Assembly (NCBI RefSeq): GCF_900105005.1
Contig: NZ_LT629748.1
Location: 992,001 to 1,056,000, forward strand
Reading direction: 5' to 3'
Origin: Halopseudomonas litoralis
Lineage (GTDB): Bacteria > Pseudomonadota > Gammaproteobacteria > Pseudomonadales > Pseudomonadaceae
Length of the DNA stretch: 64,000 nucleotides
The position numbers and the translations under genes are program-made. Shown here one piece after another: positions 16,311 to 24,114 of the stretch (position 1 is its first letter; every line of letters starts with the position of its first letter). The notes below the pieces were generated by a model. That model did no database searches, was not told where the DNA came from, and worked only from the letters and a program-made list of their open reading frames with translations.

Positions 16311-16503
16311 GCGTGCATTCGAGATGGCACAAGAGCGCGAAGAAGCAGAGCGCGCAGCGGCCATCGAGCGCCGTGTGCGTTACGCGGGTGTGAGCCGGGA
16401 GCATTGCGCGGAGTGTGATGATCCGATACCTGCCAAGCGCCGCAACGCGATCCCTGGTGTGCAATGCTGCATTGAGTGCCAGGCACTCAAGGAGCGCCCG
16501 TAA
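16303..16503 (+). CDS. TraR/DksA-type C4 zinc-finger protein
   Basis: The 66-aa protein has a short acidic helix (FEMAQEREEAERAAAIERRV) and a C-terminal C4 zinc finger, CAECDDPIPAKRR then CCIECQ. Phage members of this family are thought to act in the RNA polymerase secondary channel like DksA. The start at 16,303 overlaps the previous gene by 8 nt; the in-frame ATG at 16,270 is less likely. The stop overlaps the primase start (TAATG). Confidence 0.85.
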   Translation: MDERAFEMAQEREEAERAAAIERRVRYAGVSREHCAECDDPIPAKRRNAIPGVQCCIECQALKERP

Positions 16504-17549
16504 TGACTGACATGCCTGATATTACTCTGGATGATCTGCGTGGGCTGCTGGCCCATATCAGTGCTGACGACCGTGATACTTGGGTGCAGGTGGCCATGGG
16601 CGTCAAGGCCGAGTTCGGAGAAGGTGGTTTCGACGAGTGGGACAGTTGGAGTCAGACCGGGGCAGGCTATAAAGCTGCCGAGGCGCTATCGGTCTGGAAA
16701 TCCTGCAAAGGCGGCAAGGTTGGTATTGGCACAGTGGTGCATCTGGCCAAGCAGGGTGGCTGGAAGCTGCGCAAGCAGGATCTGACCGCCGCTGAGCGTA
16801 AGCAGCGCAAGGCTGATCAGGATGCCAGGCGCAAGGCCCGGCAGGCTGAAATTGAAGCAGACGAAGCGCTGTCTCTGGCCATGCAACAGAAAATTCAGGA
16901 GGCCACACTGCGGCTGCTGGCTGAGTACACGACAGCCCGAGGCAAAAGTGAGTACCTGGACCGCAAAGGCGTTGCTGCCTTTGGTGTGCGTTTTGTCAGT
17001 AAGCCGGTTGTGCTGAGCATTGATGCGAAGCTGATGCGCTGCGATCTGTGGGCGGACGATGATATCCGCCACTTCTTCAGCGGATTGCCCAATCCGCGGC
17101 CGGACCATCACAGCTTCATGTTCCTCAAGCCGGGTACCTTCCTGATTCCATTGTCGGACCTGTCAGGGGCCGTATGGTCGTTCCAGAGCATCGCCCCGAA
17201 TGGCAAGAAGCTGTTCCCCAAGTTTTCCCGCAAGCAAGGTTGTTGTTATTGGGTTGGCAAGGCCGACCCAATGCCAGTTATTGCTCTGGCGGAAGGGTAT
17301 GCGACCGCCGCCTCTGTGTATCACGCGACCGAGTGGCCAACCGTTATGTGCGTGGATGTGGGCAATATGGTTGCCGTTGGTCGCCAGCTGCGTCAGCGGT
17401 ACCGGGATGCAGTGATCATGATCGCCGGTGATGATGATCCAACAACCAAGGACAATCCCGGACGCACAAAAGCCGAAGCCCTGGCTGCAGAGATCGGGGC
17501 AGTGGCCGTCTTCCCCAAGTTGCCAGAGCAGGGGAGTGAAGCCGCGTGA
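16503..17549 (+). CDS. Phage DNA primase (PriCT-2 and Toprim domains)
   Basis: The protein probably makes RNA primers for phage replication. Residues 10-75 fit a PriCT-2 domain (WVQVAMGVKAEF, then WSQTGAGYKAAEALSVWKSC). A basic helical linker follows, then a Toprim-type region with IALAEGYATAASVYHAT, a VDVGN turn and MIAGDDDP as the acidic metal site. Length is 348 aa. I see no CHC2 zinc finger. Start and stop overlap both neighbours (TAATG and GTGA), so it is co-translated with the helicase. Confidence 0.85.
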   Translation: MTDMPDITLDDLRGLLAHISADDRDTWVQVAMGVKAEFGEGGFDEWDSWSQTGAGYKAAEALSVWKSCKGGKVGIGTVVHLAKQGGWKLRKQDLTAAERKQRKADQDARRKARQAEIEADEALSLAMQQKIQEATLRLLAEYTTARGKSEYLDRKGVAAFGVRFVSKPVVLSIDAKLMRCDLWADDDIRHFFSGLPNPRPDHHSFMFLKPGTFLIPLSDLSGAVWSFQSIAPNGKKLFPKFSRKQGCCYWVGKADPMPVIALAEGYATAASVYHATEWPTVMCVDVGNMVAVGRQLRQRYRDAVIMIAGDDDPTTKDNPGRTKAEALAAEIGAVAVFPKLPEQGSEAA

Positions 17550-19324
17550 ATGATGCTCAGAAGTTAGATTGGAATGATCTCCATGTGCAGCATGGGCTGG
17601 ACGTAGTACGAGAGCAGTTGATGGCCGCTGCGGCGAATGAACCCATGGTACGCCTTGCCGGGCTACCGGATGCGCCTGAGCCAGATGCGAGCCTTCCCTC
17701 GGCCCCATCAACCGAAGATCCCGCCGCCGATGCGGCATCACCAACTGAGGGGGCCGGGGAGAGCGGCTGGACGCTGGACAAGGTTAAAGCCCGGTTTGCC
17801 CTGGTGGAAGGCGAAACCAAGGTATTCGACTTGCATCGCAAGGCGATCATCAAAAAGACAGCGTTCCTCGCAATGACTGGCAAGGTGATCGGCAATGCCT
17901 GGTTTGATCTGCCCAGCAAAAAGGGTATTGATGGCGAGCATGCCAAGCGGCTTGAGACAGACGCAAAGCTGGGTGCACGGTTGCGTCGCTCCGCCAACGG
18001 AACTGAGGGTGCGGACCCTTTCTGGCGGTATGTGCTGCTGGACGGGACTCAGGATATTTATGACCGCTATCTGCGGCAGCGTTTGCCCGCCGGCGCGGTT
18101 AAACTGGCGCTGGGTGATGGGTTTTCGCTATGGCAGAACTCAGATCAGCGGCGGTCCATTCCTTCTGCCAACCTGGTGTTCGATCCCTGCATGACCGAGC
18201 CGCCTGCTGATGTGATCAATACCTATGACGGTCTGCCACTTACTCCCAGTACTGATCTGGAACGATGCCAAGGCATCATCTGGATGGTCAATTTCCTGTG
18301 CAATGGTCAGCAGGATGCGATTCAGTGGCTGACGCGCTGGTTGGCCTATCCATTGCAAAAGGTGGGGGCCAAAATGGATACGGCCGTGCTCATGCACTCG
18401 ACTATGGAAGGTTCGGGCAAGTCGCTGCTTTTCGGTGATATTATGCGACCCATCTATGGCGAGTACGGCGCCACAGTGGGGCAGGTGCAGCTGGAAAGCG
18501 CGTGGTCACAGTGGCAGTCCAACAAGTTGTATGGCTTGTTTGAGGAGGTTGTGAGCCGGGACCAGCGTTATAACCAGACGGGCAAGATCAAACACATGAT
18601 CACCGGCAAGTCTGTGCGCATTGAGTCCAAGTTCATGAACGGTTGGGAAGAGGCGAACTATATGAACGCTGTATTCCTGTCCAACGAGATCCTGCCTTGG
18701 CCCATTGGCGAGAACGACCGGCGGATGCTGGTGTTGTGGCCGGAACTGACTTTGCCGGTGAAGGCGCAGAAGCGGATCGGCTGGGAGCTGGCCAACGGCG
18801 GCATCGAGGCGTTCTACCAGTATTTGCTGGACTATGACCTGGGTGACTTTAACGAGCGGACACGGCCTCCCCACACCCCAGCCAGACAGCGACTGGTTGA
18901 ACTGAGCCGTGCGGCCTGGGAAACATTCTATTACCAGTGGCAGAAGGGTGAGTTGGGTGTACCATTTACCCTCTGCCGCACACAGGACGTGCACGGGCTG
19001 TATCTGGAATGGTGCGCCAGGGGCAAAGAGCATGGGCTGAGCGAGACAAAGCTGAGCCTGTTCCTGTCGACCAAGCCCGATACCTTCAAGTCATCAGGCC
19101 AGATATTCTGGACCGACGACTTTAAGAACCGAAGGCGTAGCATCTTCTTTGTGCCGAAAGGGACGCCGCTGGAGCTGAACATCTCATCCGCTGCGGATGT
19201 TGGTAGAGCCGTGCGGGACTGGCGTATAGCGGCCTGGAAGGCTGGCTGGTCGCCTGAGAAGTGGGAGAACTGCCTGGGCTTTTCGGCGCCCATGGCCGCC
19301 GAAAGGAGCAGCTCAGATGCCTGA
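17546..19324 (+). CDS. Phage replicative helicase, SF3/DUF5906 type
   Basis: The 592-aa protein is likely the replicative helicase. Walker A is STMEGSGKSLLFGDI with Lys292. A Walker B-like LYGLFEEVV follows, and sensor-type FLSNEILPWPIGENDRR is near residue 390. It begins with a GTG (17,546) that overlaps the primase stop. Residues 30-75 are a low-complexity Pro/Ala/Glu linker. The stop is 15 bp from the first iteron of the cluster at 19,340, as expected where a replication initiator lies next to its origin. Confidence 0.88.
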   Translation: MNDAQKLDWNDLHVQHGLDVVREQLMAAAANEPMVRLAGLPDAPEPDASLPSAPSTEDPAADAASPTEGAGESGWTLDKVKARFALVEGETKVFDLHRKAIIKKTAFLAMTGKVIGNAWFDLPSKKGIDGEHAKRLETDAKLGARLRRSANGTEGADPFWRYVLLDGTQDIYDRYLRQRLPAGAVKLALGDGFSLWQNSDQRRSIPSANLVFDPCMTEPPADVINTYDGLPLTPSTDLERCQGIIWMVNFLCNGQQDAIQWLTRWLAYPLQKVGAKMDTAVLMHSTMEGSGKSLLFGDIMRPIYGEYGATVGQVQLESAWSQWQSNKLYGLFEEVVSRDQRYNQTGKIKHMITGKSVRIESKFMNGWEEANYMNAVFLSNEILPWPIGENDRRMLVLWPELTLPVKAQKRIGWELANGGIEAFYQYLLDYDLGDFNERTRPPHTPARQRLVELSRAAWETFYYQWQKGELGVPFTLCRTQDVHGLYLEWCARGKEHGLSETKLSLFLSTKPDTFKSSGQIFWTDDFKNRRRSIFFVPKGTPLELNISSAADVGRAVRDWRIAAWKAGWSPEKWENCLGFSAPMAAERSSSDA

Positions 19325-19339
19325 TTACCTGTCCTGGGT

Positions 19340-19612
19340 GTCTAGGGTTGCGATAGGGTTGCACTTTTCAACCCTAGACAGATTACACCCCTCTATTTCG
19401 CGGGTCTCCGCCACCTGTCCGGGGTGTCTAGGGTTAGGCGCGGGCGCGCGTGCGTATGTATATAAAAGCCTTTCACCTATTGTTTTCTCATGCGTGAGCA
19501 AATAACCCTATCAACCCTAGACACCCTAGACAAAAGATTGAATGTTATTGTTTTTAAAGGGTTTTTAATGTCTAGGGTGTGTCTAGGGTTGGCCGTTTTC
19601 TGTCTAGGGTTG
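19340..19612. repeat. Iteron cluster, candidate prophage replication origin
   Basis: The 11-mer GTCTAGGGTTG or its complement recurs. Forward copies start at 19,340, 19,426 (ends TTA), 19,570 (ends GTG), 19,581 and 19,602. Reverse copies are at 19,369-19,379, 19,512-19,522 and 19,522-19,531. Degenerate copies lie near 19,352, 19,503 and 19,621. Between the groups are AT-rich stretches (19,455-19,492 and 19,531-19,569) suited to unwinding. The cluster lies directly after the primase and helicase genes. No convincing gene is in this 308-bp gap. Confidence 0.7.
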
Positions 19613-19632
19613 GTTTCTGCGAGGGTTAAGCC

Positions 19633-20172
19633 ATGATCGAGTTTGTTGAAGAGCTGTTGCTGGCATGGGGTCATGAGCAGGTATGCCCAAGCACCGAGGT
19701 GGGTATCCCCAGCCCTCTGGGCCAGATGGATGAAGTCGCTGCTGGTACCGGTGGCCATCGCTGCCTGTCGCTGACCGAGCAGTATGCTGCAGCGGATCGT
19801 CGAGTGCTGGCAGTGGAGCAGGCGCTGCGGGACATCGTGAGCGGCCTGGGGCTCGTAGGACGGCAGCTGGATAACCTGGCTGATGTGCGGTATGCCCGCA
19901 AGCCGTCGTTGCCGTTGGTGGTTCAGTGGGAGCGGCTGGGCATATCGCGGAATACCTACCGCGCTCGATTGGATCGGCTGCATGTGGAGATCGCTGCCCG
20001 GTACCCAGACCTGGAAGGCGTGATCACCCGACTGGAAGCTGAGCTGCCCGCCGCCATGGCCAGACAGGCTTGGGTTGATAAGGCCCGCAAGGCGGCAGAG
20101 AAGGCGGCCCGGCAAGCGCAGAAGCGGCAATGCGACTGCTCGCTGTGCCAAGTTCGGCGGCAAGCGAGCTAG
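19633..20172 (+). CDS. Phage protein with HTH-like segment, candidate late-gene regulator
   Basis: This 179-aa protein is not one I can assign. It has an acidic N-terminus, a central helical region, then VQWERLGISRNTYRARLDRL, which reads like a region-4/HTH element. The C-terminal end is very basic and Ala-rich, with a CDCSLC cysteine pair. Its place at the end of the early genes and just before a repeat/hairpin region and the lysis/packaging genes is where lambdoid phages carry the Q antiterminator. That role is inferred from position and the HTH-like segment. Confidence 0.6.
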   Translation: MIEFVEELLLAWGHEQVCPSTEVGIPSPLGQMDEVAAGTGGHRCLSLTEQYAAADRRVLAVEQALRDIVSGLGLVGRQLDNLADVRYARKPSLPLVVQWERLGISRNTYRARLDRLHVEIAARYPDLEGVITRLEAELPAAMARQAWVDKARKAAEKAARQAQKRQCDCSLCQVRRQAS

Positions 20173-20212
20173 CTGCAAGGGGTAACCATTTAAACCGCTC
20201 GTCGGCAAATAA

Positions 20213-20256
20213 AGAGCATTAGCAGAGCATTGATGGAGCATTGACGGAGCATTCAG
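20213..20256 (+). repeat. Four 11-bp direct repeats before the late genes
   Basis: (A/G)GAGCATTNNN repeats at 20,213, 20,224, 20,235 and 20,246, each exactly 11 bp apart. A truncated fifth copy (GGAGC) runs into a seven-T stretch at 20,265-20,271. One copy per helical turn suggests a bound protein or a Q-binding-type element of the late promoter. No gene lies in 20,173-20,456. Confidence 0.6.
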
Positions 20257-20364
20257 GGAGCGGCTTTTTTTGGGTGTTTACGCCCCTGGGCCTCGGGTAG
20301 TACAAAGGCTCCATGATTTCATAGGTGCGCCCGCAAGAGGCACCAGACAACGGAGCTGTGTCAT

Positions 20365-20438
20365 GACTGGCTTCCCCGGCCAGTCCGCCCCGCAAGGGGC
20401 ACCCATTCAATAAAGCCCTGGCCTCGGTCGGGGCTTTT
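20365..20438 (+). terminator. Two hairpins followed by a terminator in the late leader
   Basis: Three stem-loops follow one another. GACTGGC/GCCAGTC is at 20,365-20,385. GCCCC-GCAA-GGGGC is at 20,387-20,400. AAAGCCC/GGGCTTT is at 20,412-20,437 with four T at the end. The last looks like an intrinsic terminator 19 bp before the next start codon, so late transcription may need antitermination. Confidence 0.6.
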
Positions 20439-20456
20439 GCATTTCTGGAGCATCCG

Positions 20457-20828
20457 ATGGACCCAACCGACCTCGGACCGGGCACAGCCAGTTGGCTGGG
20501 CGGAACCGGAACCGTATTGCTGGGTGGCTTTCTCTGGCTGAGAAAGTTTCTCGCTGACCAGAACACAGCCCGTGTGATGGACAACGCCGACATCGGTACC
20601 GTGCGCCGGCTGAACGAGCTGCTCGATTCTGAGCGTGCTGCTCGAAAGGAGGCGGAAGCCCGCGCCGACCAATTCGCGAAGGAGCGCAACGAACTTGCTA
20701 CCGCAGTGGGCCGGATGGAAGGGAAGATCGAAGCCCTGTCTGGTCAGGTCGCACAACTTACCGAGAAAGTGACAAGCCAGAGCGCCGAGATAGGCCGGCT
20801 TCGATCGCAGCTTGGAGGTATGAGCTGA
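20457..20828 (+). CDS. Membrane-anchored coiled-coil phage protein (holin-like position)
   Basis: The 123-aa protein has a single hydrophobic segment (about 12-30, SWLGGTGTVLLGGFLWL) then a coiled coil to the end (LNELLDSERAARKEAEARAD and beyond). I cannot name the family. GGAG precedes ATG 20,457. It overlaps the next gene, also a one-segment membrane protein with a helical tail, by a single base (TGATG). The two may form a hetero-oligomer. A holin or spanin-like role is possible, but this phage has a separate lysis cassette near 43 kb. Confidence 0.6.
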   Translation: MDPTDLGPGTASWLGGTGTVLLGGFLWLRKFLADQNTARVMDNADIGTVRRLNELLDSERAARKEAEARADQFAKERNELATAVGRMEGKIEALSGQVAQLTEKVTSQSAEIGRLRSQLGGMS

Positions 20829-21157
20829 TGGACAGAGTAGCAATGGAGTTCATTGCACGCAGGTGTTGGCGTAGGGCGGAAGCCTGGGTGATCGGGCTGC
20901 TGCTGATCGTTGGCGGCGGGATCTTCGGATACCAGATCAGCCAGTGGACATTGGCCAAGGCCTACATGGATCAAGTCTCCGAAGTGCGCAACGCCTACGA
21001 CGAGGCCATCAAGCAGCGTGACATCCGGCTGGATGCGCTGACACGCCTGACGGGGACCGCGGCCAGCAAAGCAACTGAGGCGGCCGTGAGTGCCAACCAG
21101 GCGGCAGGCAAGGCCGATGAGGCTATCAACCGGCTGGCTCCGGAAGCTGAGCAGTGA
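20828..21157 (+). CDS. Membrane-anchored helical phage protein
   Basis: The 109-aa protein has one membrane segment (about 19-41, AWVIGLLLIVGGGIFGYQIS) followed by a charged, Ala-rich helix with many short heptads. It is coupled to the previous gene by a TGATG overlap and to the HNH gene by a 4-nt GTGA overlap. No family is recognised, and the pairing with its neighbour is the main clue. Confidence 0.6.
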   Translation: MDRVAMEFIARRCWRRAEAWVIGLLLIVGGGIFGYQISQWTLAKAYMDQVSEVRNAYDEAIKQRDIRLDALTRLTGTAASKATEAAVSANQAAGKADEAINRLAPEAEQ

Positions 21158-21486
21158 CCACACCCACCAAGTCGCGTCCCTGGCGGCACCTGTACAACAC
21201 CAAGCGCTGGAACAGACTGAGGTGGTACCAACTGCAGGGTGAGCCGTTGTGCCGCTTCTGCGCTGCGCTGGGCCACGTGACCGAGGCGACAGTGGTTGAC
21301 CACAAGCAACCGCACAAGGGCGACGAGGAACTGTTCTTCGACCCCGAGAACCTGCAGTCGCTGTGCAAGACCTGCCACGACTCGACCAAGCAGCGGCAGG
21401 AGAAGTCCGGTTACCTGGCCGGCTGCGACGCCAACGGCTGGCCCCTCGACCCCAACTCGCACTGGAACCGTACCCCCGGGGGGTAG
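21154..21486 (+). CDS. HNH endonuclease (terminase-associated)
   Basis: The 110-aa protein is a compact HNH nuclease: CRFC pair, VVDHKQPHKGDEELFFDPEN holding the His metal site, then LQSLCKTCHDSTKQRQE. HNH proteins next to a P27-type small terminase are known in HK97-like phages to stimulate cos cleavage by terminase. It starts with GTG 21,154, overlapping the previous stop. A G/C-rich palindromic stretch between this gene and the terminase genes could be the packaging site. Confidence 0.92.
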   Translation: MTTPTKSRPWRHLYNTKRWNRLRWYQLQGEPLCRFCAALGHVTEATVVDHKQPHKGDEELFFDPENLQSLCKTCHDSTKQRQEKSGYLAGCDANGWPLDPNSHWNRTPGG

Positions 21487-21544
21487 GCAAAAGTTCAGGA
21501 AGATCCGCACGAAGACCCCGCCCGATGGTTTTTACGCAACGCCG

Positions 21545-21585
21545 GGAAAAATGGGGGGGTCCCCCTTTGCGCATGAGTGCGCTGC
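21545..21585. other. Candidate cos/packaging site
   Basis: GGGGGTCCCCC at 21,555-21,565 is a perfect palindrome around one T. GCGC-ATGAGT-GCGC at 21,569-21,582 is a second inverted repeat. They lie in the 131-bp gap between the HNH gene and the small genes before the small terminase, where HK97-like phages have cos. No overhang can be deduced. Confidence 0.35.
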
Positions 21586-21617
21586 TACGTGAAATTCAGC
21601 CCGTTTGAGGAGTTGAA

Positions 21618-21800
21618 ATGGCCTGTTCTGGCTGTGCGCGTCGACGCGAGTGGATCAAGAAGTGGACACAGGTGGCCTATGACCGAGCACGACAACACAT
21701 CACTGGCGCCGCTGATCGAGGCACTGATAGCCGAGCAGCGCCAAACCAACCAGTTGCTGATGATGCTGATCGAAGCGCTGGCAGACGAGGGCGGCCCTGA
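21618..21800 (+). CDS. Small cysteine-containing phage protein
   Basis: A 60-aa frame starts MACSGCARRREWIKKWTQVA after a GAGGAG-type site. Short proteins beginning MACSGC are common just before small terminase genes in Pseudomonas-type prophages; the function is unknown. The conserved-looking part is the first 35 residues. The rest lies inside the next gene in another frame, so the tail may be a read-on after loss of an earlier stop. Confidence 0.5.
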   Translation: MACSGCARRREWIKKWTQVAYDRARQHITGAADRGTDSRAAPNQPVADDADRSAGRRGRP

Positions 21801-21849
21801 CGACGACGCGCCGCCGACGCATTACATGGACGGCAGCCCGATCGGCTGA
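21679..21849 (+). CDS. Small acidic phage protein
   Basis: The 56-aa protein starts MTEHDNTSLAPLIEALIAEQ and continues with RQTNQLLMMLIEALADEGG, an amphipathic helical pattern. I start it at ATG 21,679; the frame reaches back to 21,577 without a better start. Most of it overlaps the end of the previous small frame. Similar short acidic proteins often precede the small terminase. The function is unknown. Confidence 0.55.
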   Translation: MTEHDNTSLAPLIEALIAEQRQTNQLLMMLIEALADEGGPDDDAPPTHYMDGSPIG

Positions 21850-21869
21850 CCGACCGGGAGTGAATGACT

Positions 21870-22400
21870 ATGGCTGGCAACAGCAATTCGGGCCGCCCGC
21901 CCAAGCCGGCGGTCGTGCACATGCTGCGCGGCAACCCCAGCAAGAAGAACGCTGCTGCGCTGGAAGCAGAGGTTCGGCAGACGCAGCTGGAGGCAGAGGC
22001 ACCGGCAATGCCTGACTGGCTGGATGCTGATGCTCAGGTGGAGTGGGATCGGGTAGTGCCTGACCTGCTCAAGCTGGGCCTGATCAGCGGCCTGGACCGC
22101 CAGGCCCTGGCGCAGTACTGCGAGGCCGTGAGCGACTACCGACGCTGGACCTTGAAGATCCGCGAGCTGAACGAAAGCCTCGTCAGTCCTGACCGGGGTG
22201 ATGTGCAGACATACAAGACGGGAGCCAAAGACCTGTCTATCTGGCGCAAATTGCGCAATGACGCTGAGCGACGTGCAGACGCAGCGGGGGCCAAGTTCGG
22301 CTTTTCGCCGATGGCCCGCCGCGCCCTGCGCGCCGTAGTAGCGCCGCAAGGTGAGTTGTTCCCCAATGAGCAAAAGCAAATCGTCGACAAGTACTTCTGA
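21870..22400 (+). CDS. Terminase small subunit, P27 family
   Basis: The protein recognises phage DNA for packaging. Its 176 aa begin MAGNSNSGRPPKPAVVHMLR, the typical P27-family start (GRPPKP followed by GNPSKKN). A helical middle has ALAQYCEAVSDYRRW, and FGFSPMARRAL is near the end. ATG 21,870 is 9 nt from GGGAG; ATG 21,864 is only 3 nt away, so I prefer 21,870. It overlaps the large subunit gene by about 35 bp. Confidence 0.9.
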   Translation: MAGNSNSGRPPKPAVVHMLRGNPSKKNAAALEAEVRQTQLEAEAPAMPDWLDADAQVEWDRVVPDLLKLGLISGLDRQALAQYCEAVSDYRRWTLKIRELNESLVSPDRGDVQTYKTGAKDLSIWRKLRNDAERRADAAGAKFGFSPMARRALRAVVAPQGELFPNEQKQIVDKYF

Positions 22401-24114
22401 TCGCGCGACTGCCTATGCCCAAGATGTACTTGCCGGCCGCATCATCGCCGGCCCTGATATCCGCAACGCCTGCCAGCGTCACCTGAACGACCTGGATACC
22501 GGCGGTGACCGAGGCCTGATCTGGGATGTGGGCTCAGCCAACCGCGCCCTGGGCTATTACGAAGAAGTGCTCTGTCTGAACGGCGGCGAGTTCGAGGGCC
22601 AGCCGTTCATCCTGCTGCCCTGGCAGGCATTCATCATCGGAAGCCTGTTCGGCTGGAAGAGCGCCGACGGGTACCGCCGCTTTCGTACTGCCTACATCGA
22701 GACCGCCAAGGGCTCCGGCAAATCACCGCTGGTGGCCGGCATCGGCCTGTACGGCATGACCAGCGACGGCGAAGCGCGGGCGGAGATCTACGCCGCGGCC
22801 ACCAAGAAAGACCAGGCCATGATCCTGTTCCGCGACGCGGTCTCGATGGTCGACCAGTCGCAACTGCTGGCTGACCGCATAGACAAGACCGGGCGCGGAG
22901 AGAAGGTGTGGAACCTCGCGCACCCCGACAGTGGCAGTTTCTTCCGGGCGATCAGTGCCGACGATGGCCAGTCTGGCCCACGCCCGCACGTGGCGCTGCT
23001 GGACGAGATTCACGAACACAAGGGCCGCATGGTAGTGGACATGATGCGGGCGGGCACCAAGTCCCGCCGGCAAGCGCTGATCGTGATGATCACCAACAGC
23101 GGCCACGACAAAACCACCATCTGCTACGAGTACCACGAATACGGCCAGGCGGTCAGCGCCGGTACCAAGCTCGACGATAGCTTCTTCGCCTTCGTCTGCA
23201 GCCTGGACCCGGATGATGACCCGTTCAAGGATGAGGGCTGCTGGCACAAGGTCAACCCCAGTCTGGCGTTCGGCAAGCCCGGCGACGCCAACGGCGGTGT
23301 GCCCGGTTACAAGTACCTGCGCGAGCAGGTCACCGAAGCCCGGGGCATGCCGTCGAAAGAATCCACCGTCCGCCGGCTGAACTTCTGCCAGTGGGTAGAT
23401 GCCGAGAACCCATGGATCTCCGGCCCACTGTGGATGCGCTGCGAAAGCGAATTCGAACTCGAGGAACTGCTGGGTGAAGAGTGCTACGGCGGCTTGGACT
23501 TGTCCGGCTCCAGAGACCTGACAGCCTTGGCGCTGTACTTCCCCCGCCAGCGCAAAGCCTTCGTCGAGTTCTGGACGCCGGGCGACTCGCTGCAAGACCG
23601 GGCCCGCACCGACCGCGTGCCGTATGACGCATGGCTGCGCAACGGCCACATCCACGCCCCGCCGGGCATGGCGGTGGACTACGGCTTCGTCGCCTCGCGT
23701 ATTGGTGAGCTGACGCAGATGTTCCAGATACAGGGTCTCGCCTTTGACCCGTACCGCATCAAGTACATGGAACCGGAGCTGGACGCCGAAGGGGTGCAGA
23801 TTGAACTGATATCCCACGGCCAGGGCTACTACAAATCGCAGCAGTCGGGACTGTGGATGCCGCGCTCTATTGAACTGCTCGAAGCGGCTCTCACCGGCCA
23901 GCAGATCGAGATCAAACCCAACCCTTGCCTGCGCTGGAACGCCGCCGGCGCCGTGCTTGAAGCCGACCAGAAAGACAACCGCATCTTCGCCAAACGAAAA
24001 AGCACGGGCCGTATCGACGGCATCGTGGCGTTGGCGATGGCGGTGGGAGCTGCCGGTGAACACGAGCCAGTAGCGGACATAGCAGCCTTCTTAATGGACC
24101 CGATCATCGTATGA
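22366..24114 (+). CDS. Terminase large subunit
   Basis: This packaging motor has an N-terminal ATPase and a C-terminal nuclease, 582 aa. Walker A is ETAKGSGKSPLVAG (Lys119) and Walker B is HVALLDEIHEHKG near 208-220. The RNase H-like nuclease has acidic residues in GGLDLSGSRDL, in AFDPYRIKY and in RIDGIVALAMA. It belongs to the HK97/YmfN-type group. I use ATG 22,366 (MSKSKSSTS), preceded by AAGGTGAG. The gene ends inside the portal start (ATGA). Confidence 0.95.
   Translation: MSKSKSSTSTSDRATAYAQDVLAGRIIAGPDIRNACQRHLNDLDTGGDRGLIWDVGSANRALGYYEEVLCLNGGEFEGQPFILLPWQAFIIGSLFGWKSADGYRRFRTAYIETAKGSGKSPLVAGIGLYGMTSDGEARAEIYAAATKKDQAMILFRDAVSMVDQSQLLADRIDKTGRGEKVWNLAHPDSGSFFRAISADDGQSGPRPHVALLDEIHEHKGRMVVDMMRAGTKSRRQALIVMITNSGHDKTTICYEYHEYGQAVSAGTKLDDSFFAFVCSLDPDDDPFKDEGCWHKVNPSLAFGKPGDANGGVPGYKYLREQVTEARGMPSKESTVRRLNFCQWVDAENPWISGPLWMRCESEFELEELLGEECYGGLDLSGSRDLTALALYFPRQRKAFVEFWTPGDSLQDRARTDRVPYDAWLRNGHIHAPPGMAVDYGFVASRIGELTQMFQIQGLAFDPYRIKYMEPELDAEGVQIELISHGQGYYKSQQSGLWMPRSIELLEAALTGQQIEIKPNPCLRWNAAGAVLEADQKDNRIFAKRKSTGRIDGIVALAMAVGAAGEHEPVADIAAFLMDPIIV

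Noticed and set aside
19317..19505. 62-aa forward frame across the iterons
   Set aside because: Its sequence is mostly translated repeat units, it has no ribosome site of its own, and it overlaps the helicase end.
22723..24063. 446-aa reverse frame opposite the large terminase
   Set aside because: Antisense shadow in GC-rich DNA; the forward frame has all terminase motifs.
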